Assembly (NCBI GenBank): GCA_032821775.1
Contig: JAVLRN010000004.1
Coordinates: 3,534,001 to 3,598,000 of the forward strand
DNA from: Sanguinoderma infundibulare
Taxonomy: Eukaryota > Basidiomycota > Agaricomycetes > Polyporales > Polyporaceae
Direction: 5' to 3'
DNA: 64,000 nt
Made by a program: the position numbers and the translations under genes. Under the pieces are notes generated by a model. The model saw nothing but the letters and a program-made list of their open reading frames with translations, ran no database searches and was not told the origin of the DNA. Positions within the stretch are counted from its first letter, which is position 1; every line of letters starts with the position of its first letter. Shown here one piece after another: positions 20,470 through 31,008 of the stretch.

Positions 20470-21850
20470 CTAGTCCAAGAATTCCTGAGGAGCGCACGGG
20501 ATGGGTGAGCTGCCACCCAGTTTACCTCGTGAGCGTACCCTATCCATGCGGCACCGAGTCCGCGTTCCGTCAGGGACGACGACCCCAATGTAGAAGTTGT
20601 CGTACTTGTCGCCTACGAGTTCCGCATCCCGCTTCCTCTTCTCGCGCGCGAGGTGGAAACGTATGGCCAGGAGTAGGATAGGGCAAATGACATAAATATA
20701 CCGATGATTGTCCCTGGCACATGGTTGCTGCAAGACCCTCGGTCGTAAGCAAACACTTTCACGGACGAGGTGGGGAAGCACGCACCCAGGATGGTACTTG
20801 GCCTGCCACGCGAACGCACCGGCAGCGTTCCCGACGCAGTACGCGCTGAGCATGATCGCTTTCGTTGTCACGCGTTTCGTGCGTCCCGCGGTGACGTTCG
20901 AGATCCAGGACACGGCCAGGACGAAGCCCGTCGTTTGGAGGCCCGTCAGCCACTGCCCGAAGAGAAGCCCAACCTTGTCGCTCCATGTGAGCAAGTTGAC
21001 GAGCAGGGCTGTCCTTGTAACGCGCGGCGAGCTGGACACCAATGAACATTGTGACGATCTCGAGGAATCCGCTGACGCAGCCGAGGAGCGCGGTCTGAAA
21101 ATTGTTGAAGCCAAACGAGGAAATGATGATCTGCGGGTTCGAAGTTCTCCGTCTTGATATGCACTGTCCCGAAACTCACGAAGCCGGAGATGATTTGCGC
21201 TGCCATGCCGCACGGACGTCCGAGTAAGTATTCGTATGACCCGTTACGTCTGCCGGGGCCTACCCATTTCATTCATCAAGACTGCCGGACGTCGGAACGT
21301 CGTCAACAAGACAAACGCACAAATCCGTCAGAAGAGAAACACACCAGTACCCAACCGGCAGCGTCTGCTCATTGCGCGTGTAGAATATGGAACGAACGAT
21401 CATGAGTCCGGCAGTAATGGACCCTTCTCACATGCCCAAAATGAAGCGGACGGCGAACAGTCCCCCGAAGCTCTTGCAGGCGGCGTGCGAACAGAGTGCC
21501 ACGCCCCATACGAAGATGTTGATGCTGGCGGACGGCGTCGCGTCAGCTCCGCGAAGCACGGCTGCTCGGAGGGTGTAGCGCGGCGCACCTCGTCCTTTTG
21601 CCGACTGGGAATCGTTGGAAAGCGAGGTTCTGGAGATACTCGAAAGCGAGGTAACTGAGGTAGAAGATTGTCCCGAGCCTACATTGTGATGGGTCAGGAA
21701 GGCAGGCATGGCTATGAGTGGTGCCCCGCACCAATTGTACCTGGAGAGCGTTGGTCAGCAAGAGATCTAGCGAATAACAGTCGGCAAGACGCACTGGTCC
21801 GTCGTGAGATAAGTCGCTTTCTTGCGGATGAAGTAGGATAAAAGTGATAG
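20470..21850 (-). pseudogene. Dal5-type MFS transporter (allantoate permease family), pseudogene
   Basis: On minus, exon pieces spell a fungal anion:cation symporter of the major facilitator superfamily: SYFIRKKATYLTTDQYNW, LGTIFYLSYLAFEYLQNLAF, SINIFVWGVALCSHAACKSF, GGLFAVRFILGM, MIVRSIFYTRNEQTLPVGYW, AQIISGFVSFGTVHIKT, IIISSFGFNNFQTALLGC, LTWSDKVGLLFGQWLTGL, KRVTTKAIMLSAYCVGNAAG. Defects: TGA at 21428-21430 inside the conserved M-C-E-G-S segment (Cys replaced by stop); no acceptor AG before MAAQIISG; a deletion joining FEP directly to the NPQIIISS segment about 21110; a deletion with frameshift after YKDS (about 21020); another frame change near 20690. The first one or two membrane helices are missing. 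The intact ancestor would have imported an organic anion or small peptide. Confidence 0.85.
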
Positions 21851-21873
21851 CATTTCAGCTCGTATTGCATGAT

Positions 21874-22581
21874 CTACCTGATGCGGAGGATAGCAGAACT
21901 CCGACGACAAGGAGCTGGGAGAGCTGTCAGCCGTGGTGTAGGAGTCTGTGTCGCGATCTCCTTGAGGATGATGTCGACCAGACTCGAGGCCATACTCGAC
22001 GACACCACAAGCCGGATCGGGAGAGCAGGGGCGTCCGGCGAAGACTCCTTCGAGGCAGAATAAGGCGGTTTGGTTTGGTTGACGGGCGTGCGAGGACTGC
22101 TCTCCTTGCTGTGTCCCATGCCACGATCCTGCGAGCGGCGAGAACCAGACCGAGACCGAGGTCGAGACCAGGCAGTGGTAGCCTTCCAGTCACCGGAGAA
22201 ACCACTATGGGCAGCCACGGCCATGACTTCCGAAGAACGTTGTGGCCCGTCAACCTCGGTGCGCGTCCTCCCATCCTTCGCAGTCGAAGTCACAACGTTT
22301 GCCGATCTGCTTCCCCCAGTCGCTATCCCTTTGATGAGAGCGCGCGGAGCAGGCACAAACTGCGCTCCAGACACGTTCGACACGTGCGCGGGGACATCCA
22401 CTACGCCCTCGCCACACGGGCCGCAAGACGGAAGCGGCACGTGGAGGTAGCTATTCGTGGTCGGTGCCATGGTGTTGACGATCATCCCCTGCCGCGCCCC
22501 GGCTGGGGTCGTCGTCATTTGCCACCCCAGCGGTTTCTTCTTCAGTAGCAAAGAATAGGTGTTTCCAGGAAGAACAGACAC
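21874..22581 (-). pseudogene. fragment of the Ser-rich protein family (copy C)
   Basis: A 235-residue minus frame without a convincing ATG shares two segments with copies A and B at 28-32 kb: VSNVSGAQFVPAPR (B: VSDVSGERFVPPPP) and LVVSSSMASSLVDIILKEIA (A: LVVSSSTTSSLVDMFLEELA). The part with the membrane anchor is absent. It abuts the truncated 5' end of the MFS pseudogene. The function is unknown. Confidence 0.5.
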
Positions 22582-23109
22582 AGTACTTCGGGCTTCTTTG
22601 AATGGTTCGGGACGAAGTCAGTGAGCACTTGACAGCAACAAGTATGGGGAGGTTAAGCGCACCGAAGCCTGGAGATCATCCGATAACCCTTCCACCTGTC
22701 GCGCAGGACTCCTTCGATGGGGCCTGCATATATTCATTGAAATCCGAGGTCCCACTGCGAAGTAAGAAGCCGTGAGCCCAACATACAACCTACACAGTAC
22801 GAAGGGCAGCATATCGCCTCACTTACGACTCTGCTGGATTAGATACCCCTTCGGGCCCGAGTGAGTGAGCTTACTGGCCCGTTATCATTGTGTCTGGTCG
22901 GCGCCATTGCGGACAAGAACAGAGTCGAGGTAACACTCGCGGCATGGCTGTATGCGCGAAATGAGCGAACATGAATTAGACGGGCACCGGGACAGGAGTT
23001 GTCACCCGTTTGCAGTAATACTTCCAGGGGGATCTAGTCACGAAGGTATCGCATGAATCATCCCATCGCGGGCGGGGTACAGAATAAATACATACCTGTT
23101 GTCAAAGGC

Positions 23110-23613
23110 TTATACGGAACTGGTGGCGGAGGGTTTCCGACTGCGGCGCAAAATCGCAAAATCGTTGTCAATCGCCGTGACCTCTCTCGGGATGCATAGA
23201 TATGTGTTCGTCACATTCAGCCGATGCACCTGACACAAGGTGGGCACGGCCTGTAGCAGTGACTGCAATCCACAGAAGACTAAATCTTTGGCGATGGCAA
23301 TACGAAGTGGAGCAACGCACCCTGACTGTCTCGCTGGCGACACACCCAGATTTCCCATCACCCGCGGCGAGACAGACCCCCTCACGACCAATGTTCCCGG
23401 ACCTTCTGAGTTCACGAGGCCAAGGTTGTCAGTCGAGCCACGGTTTCGACGGTGGAGCGAGGAAGTCTTGGACGGCGCGGTCGATTGCATGAATCTGAAC
23501 CGATCCAGGACGAGACGAGGAGTCCACAGTAGCATCTTCCTATATGGCTGGCGGGCCCTGAAAGGTAGGGAAAGAAAGGACGACGCGACAGCAGCTTGGG
23601 TGGTGGTGGTCAC
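23110..23613 (-). CDS. hypothetical 167-residue ORF
   Basis: A single minus frame with a leucine-rich C-terminal half (GLQSLLQAVPTLCQVHRLNV) that is weakly reminiscent of an F-box/LRR tail. There is no intron support and no recognisable domain. It could be chance or a relic. Confidence 0.2.
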   Translation of the reverse strand: MTTTTQAAVASSFLSLPFRARQPYRKMLLWTPRLVLDRFRFMQSTAPSKTSSLHRRNRGSTDNLGLVNSEGPGTLVVRGSVSPRVMGNLGVSPARQSGCVAPLRIAIAKDLVFCGLQSLLQAVPTLCQVHRLNVTNTYLCIPREVTAIDNDFAILRRSRKPSATSSV

Positions 23614-23639
23614 AGGAAAAGCTGAGCTCGCAGGCGCGC

Positions 23640-23965
23640 CCTGCCAACAGCGGCCAGTTGCGAAAAGGTATCCCTCGCGATGGTTTCAAACCAGTTAGGA
23701 ACTTGCCGATCTTTCAGCTGGACGCTGACATACATGGAGATGCATAGGGTGAGCAATGCCCCTGTCATAGCCTTGTCGGTAACCCTGACGTTCTCCGACT
23801 GTCGCCTCTCACTAGGGACGTCCAATATGCTTAACCTCCTTGAACCCATTTTCTTTGTGTGAGTACAACGTTTGCCGGTGGTCATGATATGTTGTTCATT
23901 GTGTTCCAAGCCTGTTAGGATTCGGTTTCGGATGCATCATGCTGCCGATACTACCCAGACCTGCC
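23640..23965 (+). repeat. direct duplication, copy 1 (of 26138-26458)
   Basis: About 325 bp, from the CTGCCAACAGC near 23640 to CCAGACCTGCCAG near 23964, are collinear with 26138-26458 with only scattered substitutions. The unit contains the first exon and first intron of an F-box gene plus upstream sequence. Confidence 0.85.
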
Positions 23966-23978
23966 AGTCGCCGTGGCA
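23827..23978 (+). pseudogene. truncated F-box gene start (copy of 26317)
   Basis: ATG 23827 opens MLNLLEPIFF, with a donor GTGAGTACAAC at 23859 and second-exon sequence from about 23911, as in F-box gene 3. Similarity stops at about 23966, before the F-box motif. The following sequence is the collagen-like run. Confidence 0.7.
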
Positions 23979-24020
23979 GTACGTACATCATCGCCCATAT
24001 TAATGTGTGCTTTCTGACTG

Positions 24021-24512
24021 ATGCCATGCTACCGGCGTGCAGGTGGTCCGCGTCCTGCTGGCGTTTTGGCCTGTTTACGCTGGTGTGACATTGTGATTGG
24101 CCTGGCCCTCCTGGCGCTGCTGACACTCTCGGCATTCCACCTCGCTCTCGTTCTCCGTTCTCCGTTCTCTGGACCTCCAGTTGCTCGTGGACCCCCTGGA
24201 CCTCCTGCACTTCCCAATACCCCTGGACCATCCGGATATCCTGCGGGCCTCCTGGTGCTGCATGTGGCCCTGGCGCTACTACAGCTCCTTCTGGCGCTGC
24301 TGCAGCTCTTGGCCGCCCGCGCTCCCGGCCGTCAAGGACCTGTAGGATCTGTCGGACCTGTAGGGCCTGTAGGACCTGTCGGACCTGTCGGACCTGTAGG
24401 ACCTGTCGGACCTGCCGGACCAGGTTTCACGCAAGCATTCCTGGATCTCTTGCCGTTGCCTTTCTTTGCCCCTTTGGGTGTTGTTCGATGGTTAAGGCGT
24501 CTACTAAACTAG
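24021..24512 (+). pseudogene. collagen-like Gly-X-Y gene fragment with frame switches
   Basis: A 163-residue frame ends with a perfect collagen-like run ([18 protein letters not shown]). Upstream, Gly-X-Y periodicity continues but moves between reading frames: GPPVARGPPGPPALPNTPGP is in the same frame, while GPPGAACGPGATTAPSGAAA (about 24245-24300) and GPPGAADTLG (about 24105) are in another. That pattern suggests one ancestral Gly-X-Y gene broken by small indels. No N-terminal domain is visible. I cannot say whether any part is expressed. Confidence 0.45.
24336..24424 (+). repeat. 9-bp tandem repeat encoding Gly-Pro-Val
   Basis: About ten units of GGACCTGTN(GGA...) lie in tandem, with A/C alternation at the variable position. 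The period of nine keeps the Gly-X-Y frame. Confidence 0.85.
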
Positions 24513-24825
24513 TAGGACTCGTGTTGCTCATCCCACCTGTCTTTGCATATTCATCGCGGTGGAGGCCATAGAATCGGAAAAGTATACAAAGGTCCAGCAC
24601 ACGTAGAATAGATCGGCAGAAGACGGTGCAATATGGAATGTAATGGTGCCCCCCCTGTCCTTCATGTCCGACAGGGCGCGGAGAAAGAACGCCTGGAGCG
24701 CCTGAAGACACGTCGACCAGCCCTTCACCAACAGGCCAACATGATCGCTATCGAAGATGGCTCGGACAACGAGGAAGAACAGGCTTGCAGTGCGAAAAGG
24801 CAGCACATCTCCTCATCCTCTTATG

Positions 24826-25875
24826 CTAAGGCCGCAGAACGCAATGCCAACCCGCATCGGACGAGTCTGGGTAGTACTCATCGTCCGAGTCCTCAGGCTC
24901 TGACTCAGTGTCCTGCCACCCCTCATCGTCGTAGTCGGGGACATAATCGTCCTCGGTCCCCCATACCATCTAGGCCATGGCGTGTTGCGCTGCAGGGGGT
25001 ATTTGAACAGCGGTGAAGTCGTTGCGCCGCTGGTTCATCAACTTGACGACCGTATAAACAAACCGGCTGTATAAGAATTGGCCAGGCACCCGTAGGGGAA
25101 TGGTGATCTCCCGTCTATGGAGAATGGGAACAAGGTGGTCGTAGCCGGCAGCGATGACGTACATCATGTACCGGTCATATTAGCAGAACAACGCACGGCG
25201 TCCACTTCCTGTTGCCAAGCAGACTCCGTCCTCCTTCTTCACAGCTTTCGCCATGCCCTTCGCTGTGTTGTCCTGGTATTCCCTTAGCAACTCGTCGGAT
25301 GGCTTTGCCCGCCACAACCGCTTCGGATCCATGAAGAACTCGTACGCAGCCATATCGGCCAGTAGCTCCTAGTCAGTTGTTTCTGGCGTTGGGCGATAGT
25401 AGTAACTGCCTGGTGCGAGGATCTTCTTGCGCGACAGCACGTCCGAGGCAGCTGGGTCGTTAGACAGGATACCCCGGTCGACCTCGTCGGCAGCGTGATT
25501 GGAGGCGACCTTGCACATCGCATGAACGATTCGCGGGTTGACTCCGTAATATGGTGGGGTAGAGGAACCGGTCGGGAACGCTGGAAGGTCTAGGAAAGGC
25601 TTGCGGTTGGCGGGGTGGCAAATAAACACGAGACCATTATGGGCTCGCTGGACCGGGTTATACTGGTTTAGAGCATTCATGGCGGCGCAGCGGCATGGGT
25701 GAAGCCACGGAGGGACCACTGAGGACGACGGGGCACAGCGAAGACCAGAAGCTACCCAGGAGATAACCCAAAGGGAGGCTAGACAAAGCAAGACCACGGC
25801 GACAGCGAGAGGACATAGTGGACGACGAGGGAGGCGCCCGCAGCCTGATTCGGACTCGGACACACCGTCAGCCAA
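24826..25875 (-). pseudogene. HNH-endonuclease-type family, decayed copy i (three in-frame stops)
   Basis: One minus frame runs 350 codons from 25875 to the stop at 24826-24828, interrupted only by TAG 25369-25371, TAA 25180-25182 and TAG 24970-24972, with no frameshift between them. Recognisable family segments are NPRIVHAMCKVASNHAADE (copy ii: DPDVALAMCGIVRNHAAFED), APGSYYYRP, YDHLVPILHRREITIPLRVP and a typical acidic tail (WQDTESEPEDSDDEYYPDSS). The Cys...Thr-Gly / His-Leu-Val-Pro HNH core seen in copy iii has been lost between CLATGS and the second stop. The N-terminus adds a hydrophobic stretch (LAVAVVLLCLASLWVISWVA) absent from the others. Any nuclease activity is gone. Confidence 0.7.
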
Positions 25876-25934
25876 CTACATATGTTGGCTCATGTACCTG
25901 GCAATGATCCCATGCGGATTCATCCTGGGCTACA

Positions 25935-26075
25935 CTACTTCTCGCCATCCGGTCCCTCCTCGCGCGCGAGAACAGGAAGCGGGATGCGGAACCCGTGGAC
26001 GACAAGTACGACGACATCAACATCGAGGTCATCCTCCCCGACGGCGTGGACTCACTGCAGCGCCGCGTGGATAAG
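25935..26075 (+). pseudogene. MFS transporter C-terminal fragment (Dal5 type)
   Basis: The frame reads LLLAIRSLLARENRKRDAEP and then DDKYDDINIEVILPDGVDSL up to a GTACGT donor at 26076. It matches the end of the transporter pseudogene at 20.6 kb (LLLAIRFHLAREKRKRDAEL) on the opposite strand. Nothing of the rest of the transporter is present. It sits just upstream of the duplicated F-box start. Confidence 0.75.
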
Positions 26076-26137
26076 GTACGTTCTTGAGCTACGCCCAAGT
26101 AGTAACTCACTCATCCTGTACCCTCTGCGCTCTGCCA

Positions 26138-26458
26138 ACAGCCGCCAACTGCGAAAACGTATCCCTCGCGATGATTTCAAATCATTTAGCAACTGGCTGA
26201 TCTTTCAGCTGGACGCCGACATAATGGAGATGCATAGGGTGAGCAATCCCCCTGTCTTGGCCTTGTCGCTAACCCTGACGTTCTCCGACTGTCGCATCTC
26301 ACTGGGGACGTCCAACATGCTTAACCTCCTTCAACGCATTTTCTTTTTGTGAGTACAACGTTTGCCGGTGGTCATCGTATGTTGTTCACCGTGTTCCAAG
26401 CCTGTTAGGTTTCGTTTTCGCATGCATTGTGCTGCCGATACTACCCAGACCTGCCAGA
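26138..26458 (+). repeat. direct duplication, copy 2 (of 23640-23965)
   Basis: This is the partner of the copy at 23640. It continues here into a complete F-box gene, so it is probably the source and 23640 the truncated duplicate. Confidence 0.85.
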
Positions 26459-27974
26459 CGACCCATCCGCGTAGTCGAACTACCCCCAGAGCTGCTCCAC
26501 GCCATCTTTGAGTGGCTCGAGTATTCCGATCGCAACACGCTTTCAAGCTGCATGCACGTCAGCAAGCTTTGGTACGACATCGCACGCCCTCATTTCTTCA
26601 CGGTTATCCCCCTCAGACACCGCTATCGCGCCCCTTTCTTCGGGTTTCTCATCGCTGCTCATCCCAGACTTGCAACACACATAAAGCATGTCCGTTTCCT
26701 TGGCGAGATGTGGGGCAGTTCAGGAAACCACCCAAACCGGAGAATTCATCTTCCCCCGGAGCCGGTCGACTTTCAGGAGCTAGTCTCCATGCTTCCCGTT
26801 CTGCCCAACTTGCGATGCATCACCTTCGTGAATTACGACTTCAACATGACTCCTGCTCTCCGGCACCCATACGAGGTCGGACATCAGAGCCCTCCTGCTT
26901 TGAAAATTCGCCAAATATCCATCGACACCTGCAACGCCGTCGCGTTCTTCCTTCCCAAGCTTCTTGCCCTCTTCTCCGTCGATACCTTGGTCGTCCAGGA
27001 CAACTGGTCCAGAAATTGTATGTACCAACCCCAGACCTCCCTACGCTATCATCCCTTTTCCAAGCCGGCATCCATCGCGATCCCGAATTTGGTGTTTATG
27101 GGGAACATCGTCCGCATGGAGACCTACACGCACATCCTCAAGCACTACTTAGTTCCGGGTAGCCTCCGTGCCCTCGCCATCGCGATGTCGCCCCACTTGC
27201 CCCTCTCCGATATCGTTCCCTTTCTTCATTCGATCACCGTAGAGGGCTTGTCCACCATCAGCATCGACATCTATCGCAACGTCTACCTCCCGCGGCCGGA
27301 CCGGGACGGAAACACGGATGGTCAGGCCGCATCTCACGAAAACAGTGCACTTACTGAATGACTCGTTTTTCGTAGGGACAGTGCGGGATTGCGAGATGCT
27401 CGCGGACGCCATCGCCCTCTGCACTCGACTCGAGTGCTTTCGGATCGGTTTCCAACATATGGGCCACTCAATCATGCAGTCAGACCCTGCCTGCCGGCGC
27501 GACGCCTTCACGCCACTGCTTAAAGTCCTCCCGACGACGCTCCGCGCGTTCGCCGTCCGTCTCTGGATTCAGACAAAGCATACCAACCGAAAGCCATGGC
27601 CCATGTGGCAGAAGCGCTTCAAGTTTGCAAACGTCATAAGCCTTGACGCTGTCGACCGCATGCTCTCTCCGTCCGGCGACGGCCCTCGGATGTTTCCCCA
27701 CATACAGAGGGTGGATTTGCAAGTGATCGAGGACGTATCATCAAAGGAGCTGGCCGTGAAGCCTCTCGAGGAGTACAGTCCGCCCGTGCTCCCGAGGCTG
27801 CAGGCGGCCGGGTTGGTACATTTTGAGCACCGCTCAAAGGTGGACGCCGAGCGAAAGAAACCCCGTGAGTGTCTGTAGTGGTGACAACCTCGAAGGCGGG
27901 AACTGACTGCGACCGTGTGTTGCGCTTCCCTGTTTTCAGACGTCGACGGAATATACTGGCCACCGGCAATTTAA
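26317..27974 (+). CDS. F-box/LRR-type protein (F-box gene 3)
   Basis: Four exons (26317-26348, 26401-27320, 27376-27864, 27940-27974) give 491 residues with all phases consistent. The short first exon (MLNLLQRIFF) leads into a hydrophobic stretch and then the F-box VVELPPELLHAIFEWLEYSD with LSSCMHVSKLWYDIARPHFF at about residues 35-85. LRR-like segments follow (LPNLRCITFVNYDF, LFSVDTLVVQDNW, SLRALAIAMS, LECFRIGFQHMG), and the tail HVDGIYWPPAI. Domain order and intron positions match F-box gene 2, so they are paralogues of one family. The inferred role is SCF substrate receptor. It is the one apparently intact gene among the 20-32 kb relics. The alternative GTGAGCAAT after ATGCATAGG (26230) is not needed. 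Confidence 0.85.
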
Positions 27975-28193
27975 GTCAGGGGCCTCCCTTAGTTTTGTAT
28001 GAGCGTCATTGTACTGTTTTCATGACTTGGAATAAGTATTCAGTCGGCAACGTCTCAGGCCATGGGCGCATGGTACAGGAAAGGAAATATGGTGTATATT
28101 GCAGGCAGGAGAGGTGTGTGATACAATGGAACGCGATATAAGGAATGAATACCAGTGCCGACCGAGATACGACTCACCAAACTTGACATCCAG

Positions 28194-29665
28194 CTATACG
28201 AAAATGGTCATGGGCGAAGATGGCAGTGTAGATGTAACATACGAGCCAGCTGAGTAGGGGAAGACGGTTGAGAGTTGAACCGCAACTGCACAGAGGACAT
28301 ATAGAAGCTTGGGAAGGCCGGCGGGGGAGACGAGGGTTTTAGCAAACTCCCATCGGACGGCCAGTTCGCGAATGATGCGAGACGGCATCGCATCCACGAA
28401 GGCTCGAGAGCGCGCCCCTGATGATGTCCGTCCTGGGGCTGTCACCGTGGCGCAGGTCGTCTTCGTCAAGCTCGCTATGGTCCGAGCCGAGCTCGAGTTC
28501 GCGCTCCAAGTCCATTTCTCGCTGTCGCTCCGCTCGTCGTCAGACGTGTACGCGATCCGGACGGTGTCGAAGAAGTCCTCCTCGCTCTCGTCCCCGAGCT
28601 CGAGGAAGGAGCGGCACATGTCCGTACAAGCCTCCGTGTCGACATCTCTCTTCCAACCAGACGACGAGCGAGGGCCCCAGGAGGGGCAAGACGATGAAGA
28701 AGAGCTGAGAGCGCTGCCGGTGACGGTGTAGTCTTTGTCCGCTGCCAGCTCCTCGAGGAACATGTCGACGAGGCTCGAGGTCGTACTTGACGACACCACG
28801 AGCCCAGACCGAAAACGAGGACTAGCAAAAGCAGCCTTCAAGTTCCCAGCCACGCCAGAACCATCTACGGGGCGAGAAGCTTGGGAAATAGACCGCCGCG
28901 GGCGACGCGATGGTGGGGTTAAGGACGAGGCTTGAGCCCGAGGATGAGGATGAGGAAGACTGAGAAGCTGGCGTCAAGGAAGGGGAAGCAGACGTCGCAG
29001 CGGATGCCGAGGAAGTGGTAGAGCAGGAAGGCGTCAGGCCCGGGTCGGAAAGGCTTGGGTCCACGGGGTCATCCCAGCACTGGACGACAATCTCGGGGAT
29101 GTGGAACGTCGGCGCGGGAGGGGTGGGAGACGACTCGCCCGTGGCTGCAGTAGCCGTCCTGGCTGTTGCAGCCGTCATCCGCTCTCTAGCCTTGGAAAGT
29201 TCTTCGATAAATCTGGTGGCCGCCACCATCGTCGGCGGGTCCCGCTGTATTGCACGCTTGGTGAGCGTGAAAACGAAGTAATAACGAGAGAAAGACACTC
29301 ACAACGATGCGCTTCTTCCACAACAACACGTTCAGGACCTTCTTCCCGATCGACTCCTTCGGCCTGTACCACGGCAACAGCGCCAGCTCCGGAATCGAGT
29401 CGCTTTCATACAGCACCCGGTGTCTCCAGCGCAAGAACCGCCGAACAGGCCAAGTAAAGATCGCAGTGATTGACTTGCAGCCCTTAGCCCCGCACGTAGC
29501 GTCGCCTTTCTCGAGATCGGGAGCGGGGCCGTTGCCAGGTGCGGTGGTGAGCAGACGTTTACGGTACATGAAGATCGCGACGGCACCTCCGAGGAGGAGC
29601 GCAACGACGATCAACACGAAGACCACCAGCTGCATGTACGACTCTGGAACCATCGCTTTGGCCAT
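28194..29665 (-). CDS. single-pass membrane protein with Ser-rich cytoplasmic region (family copy A)
   Basis: Exon 29303-29665 encodes MAKAMVPESYMQLVVFVLIV, a membrane segment (VALLLGGAVAIFMY), then a basic stretch and a CGAKGC motif with FTWPVRRFLRWRHRVLYESD. After a 57-nt intron, exon 2 (upper end 29245) continues RDPPTMVAATRFIEELSKAR and a Ser/Thr/Pro-rich region. Near 28860-28900 the frame must change to reach NLKAAFASPRFRSGLVVSSS, TTSSLVDMFLEELAAD and an acidic/Ser-rich part, ending in a second hydrophobic stretch (LPKLLYVLCAVAVQLSTVF) and stop at 28194. No clean intron explains the switch, so there may be an indel. The family is unknown to me. It is duplicated at 31-32 kb and in part at 22 kb. 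Confidence 0.55.
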
Positions 29666-30085
29666 GTTGCTAGTCGTTAAGGCGAAATGGAAGAAATGGG
29701 TTTAACTGCGGAAGGGGAGGACGAGGAAAGGAAGGTGAGGGCTCCCGTTGGTCTGATGTACCCTGAGCATTTCAATGTGGACTGCTGTCAGCCATGTCAG
29801 CCATGTTAGCCTAAACGGCGCCCAGCGACCTTGAGTGCCGCGACCCCAGTCTGTCCGCCGCATTAAAGTCGGCAAAGGTCTGACGGGGGGAGCAGCCATT
29901 GGGCTTGAATGAGGGCGAAGAACTTTAAGCCTGGCCGTCGTGGTGCAGGACGACGAGCACAGCCACTGAGGCGCAAAACAAGTTCGTCCGACCGGGCGCT
30001 CCCTTGGTCTGTTCCTCATCCCGTCCCCCCGTGACGGCATTTATACGGCCACTATCGTACATTCAGTCGTCAGACATCTCCTGCC

Positions 30086-30540
30086 ATGAAGCTTCGCCAA
30101 GAGTGCCAGCCCAGGCTGGCCAGCCGACTTGGTATCAACAAGAAGACCGTCTACATTCGTCACTCAGGATGCGACGACGAATGATGTTCATGCTGGGTGC
30201 CTATCCAGAACTCCAATCGAATCCCACTACGGACCTGGTGCACCACGTCATCGACCCCGATGTCGCTCTCGCTATGTGTGGCATAGTCAGAAACCATGCC
30301 GCCTTCGAAGACGGACTGTGGCACGACTACTTCTCGACGGACACCGCAGGGGATCGCAGGCTCGATCTTACGGACAACTCCGGACTCAAGGGCGGTTGCG
30401 TGTATTCCTACCACCTGGGTCCCGATGGCCCTGCCGATTACCCAGTGGCCAAGAAGTTCGGCGCCTTCACCCACGCATGCGATCCACCCGCTCGGTGGCT
30501 TCGGACTGCAGAGAGGACTCGCCGGCACGACCCTTTGGCA
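30086..30540 (+). pseudogene. HNH-endonuclease-type family, N-terminal fragment (copy ii)
   Basis: ATG 30086 reads MKLRQECQPRLASRLGINKK and VYIRHSGCDDE, then a TGA. From about 30168 a second frame continues GAYPELQSNPTTDLVHHVID, PDVALAMCGIVRNHAAFEDG, FSTDTAGDRRLDLTDNSG and YHLGPDGPADYPVAKKFGAF, up to PPARWLRTAERTRRHD. Similarity to copy iii ends there; the catalytic HNH part is absent. The frame change after CDDE also marks decay. Confidence 0.65.
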
Positions 30541-31008
30541 ACTTTATGTTTTCCAGCTCTTCGTCTCTGTATTGTTCGCTCCAATCCTTCGTTCTGCACT
30601 ATCTCGTGAACAAGGCCGGGCGTCGATCGATCAATATCAAGTGCCTGCTTCCGCCTTCGTGATGTTCTTCGTCTTGACGTTGCATGTGGGACTAATCGCG
30701 ATCTCGTGTCAGTCTCAGGCCATGGGCACACACCCCAGGGAGAGAAAACGAGGTATAAATTCAGAGGAGACGCTTAAGATAGAACGAGGCACAATGCACG
30801 ATACAAAAGTAATGGACACTAGCAGTCGGGTCGAAGCCGCTACAACTCCTGACATGGAGCGCAGACACGTCCGATCACTTCGAGACGGGGTCTGGCTGGT
30901 TCAGTTGCATTCGGGCTTGTCCGCCATGCAACCAGTTCAATTCTTTTGCTTCGGTCCTCGCCTTCCTCCTTGCTGCCATGCCCGTTGGAATGATCGTCGT
31001 CGAGAGGC

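Noticed and set aside
24336..24424. CRISPR-like or regulatory repeat array
   Set aside because: The 9-bp period without spacers and the Gly-Pro-Val coding frame explain it.
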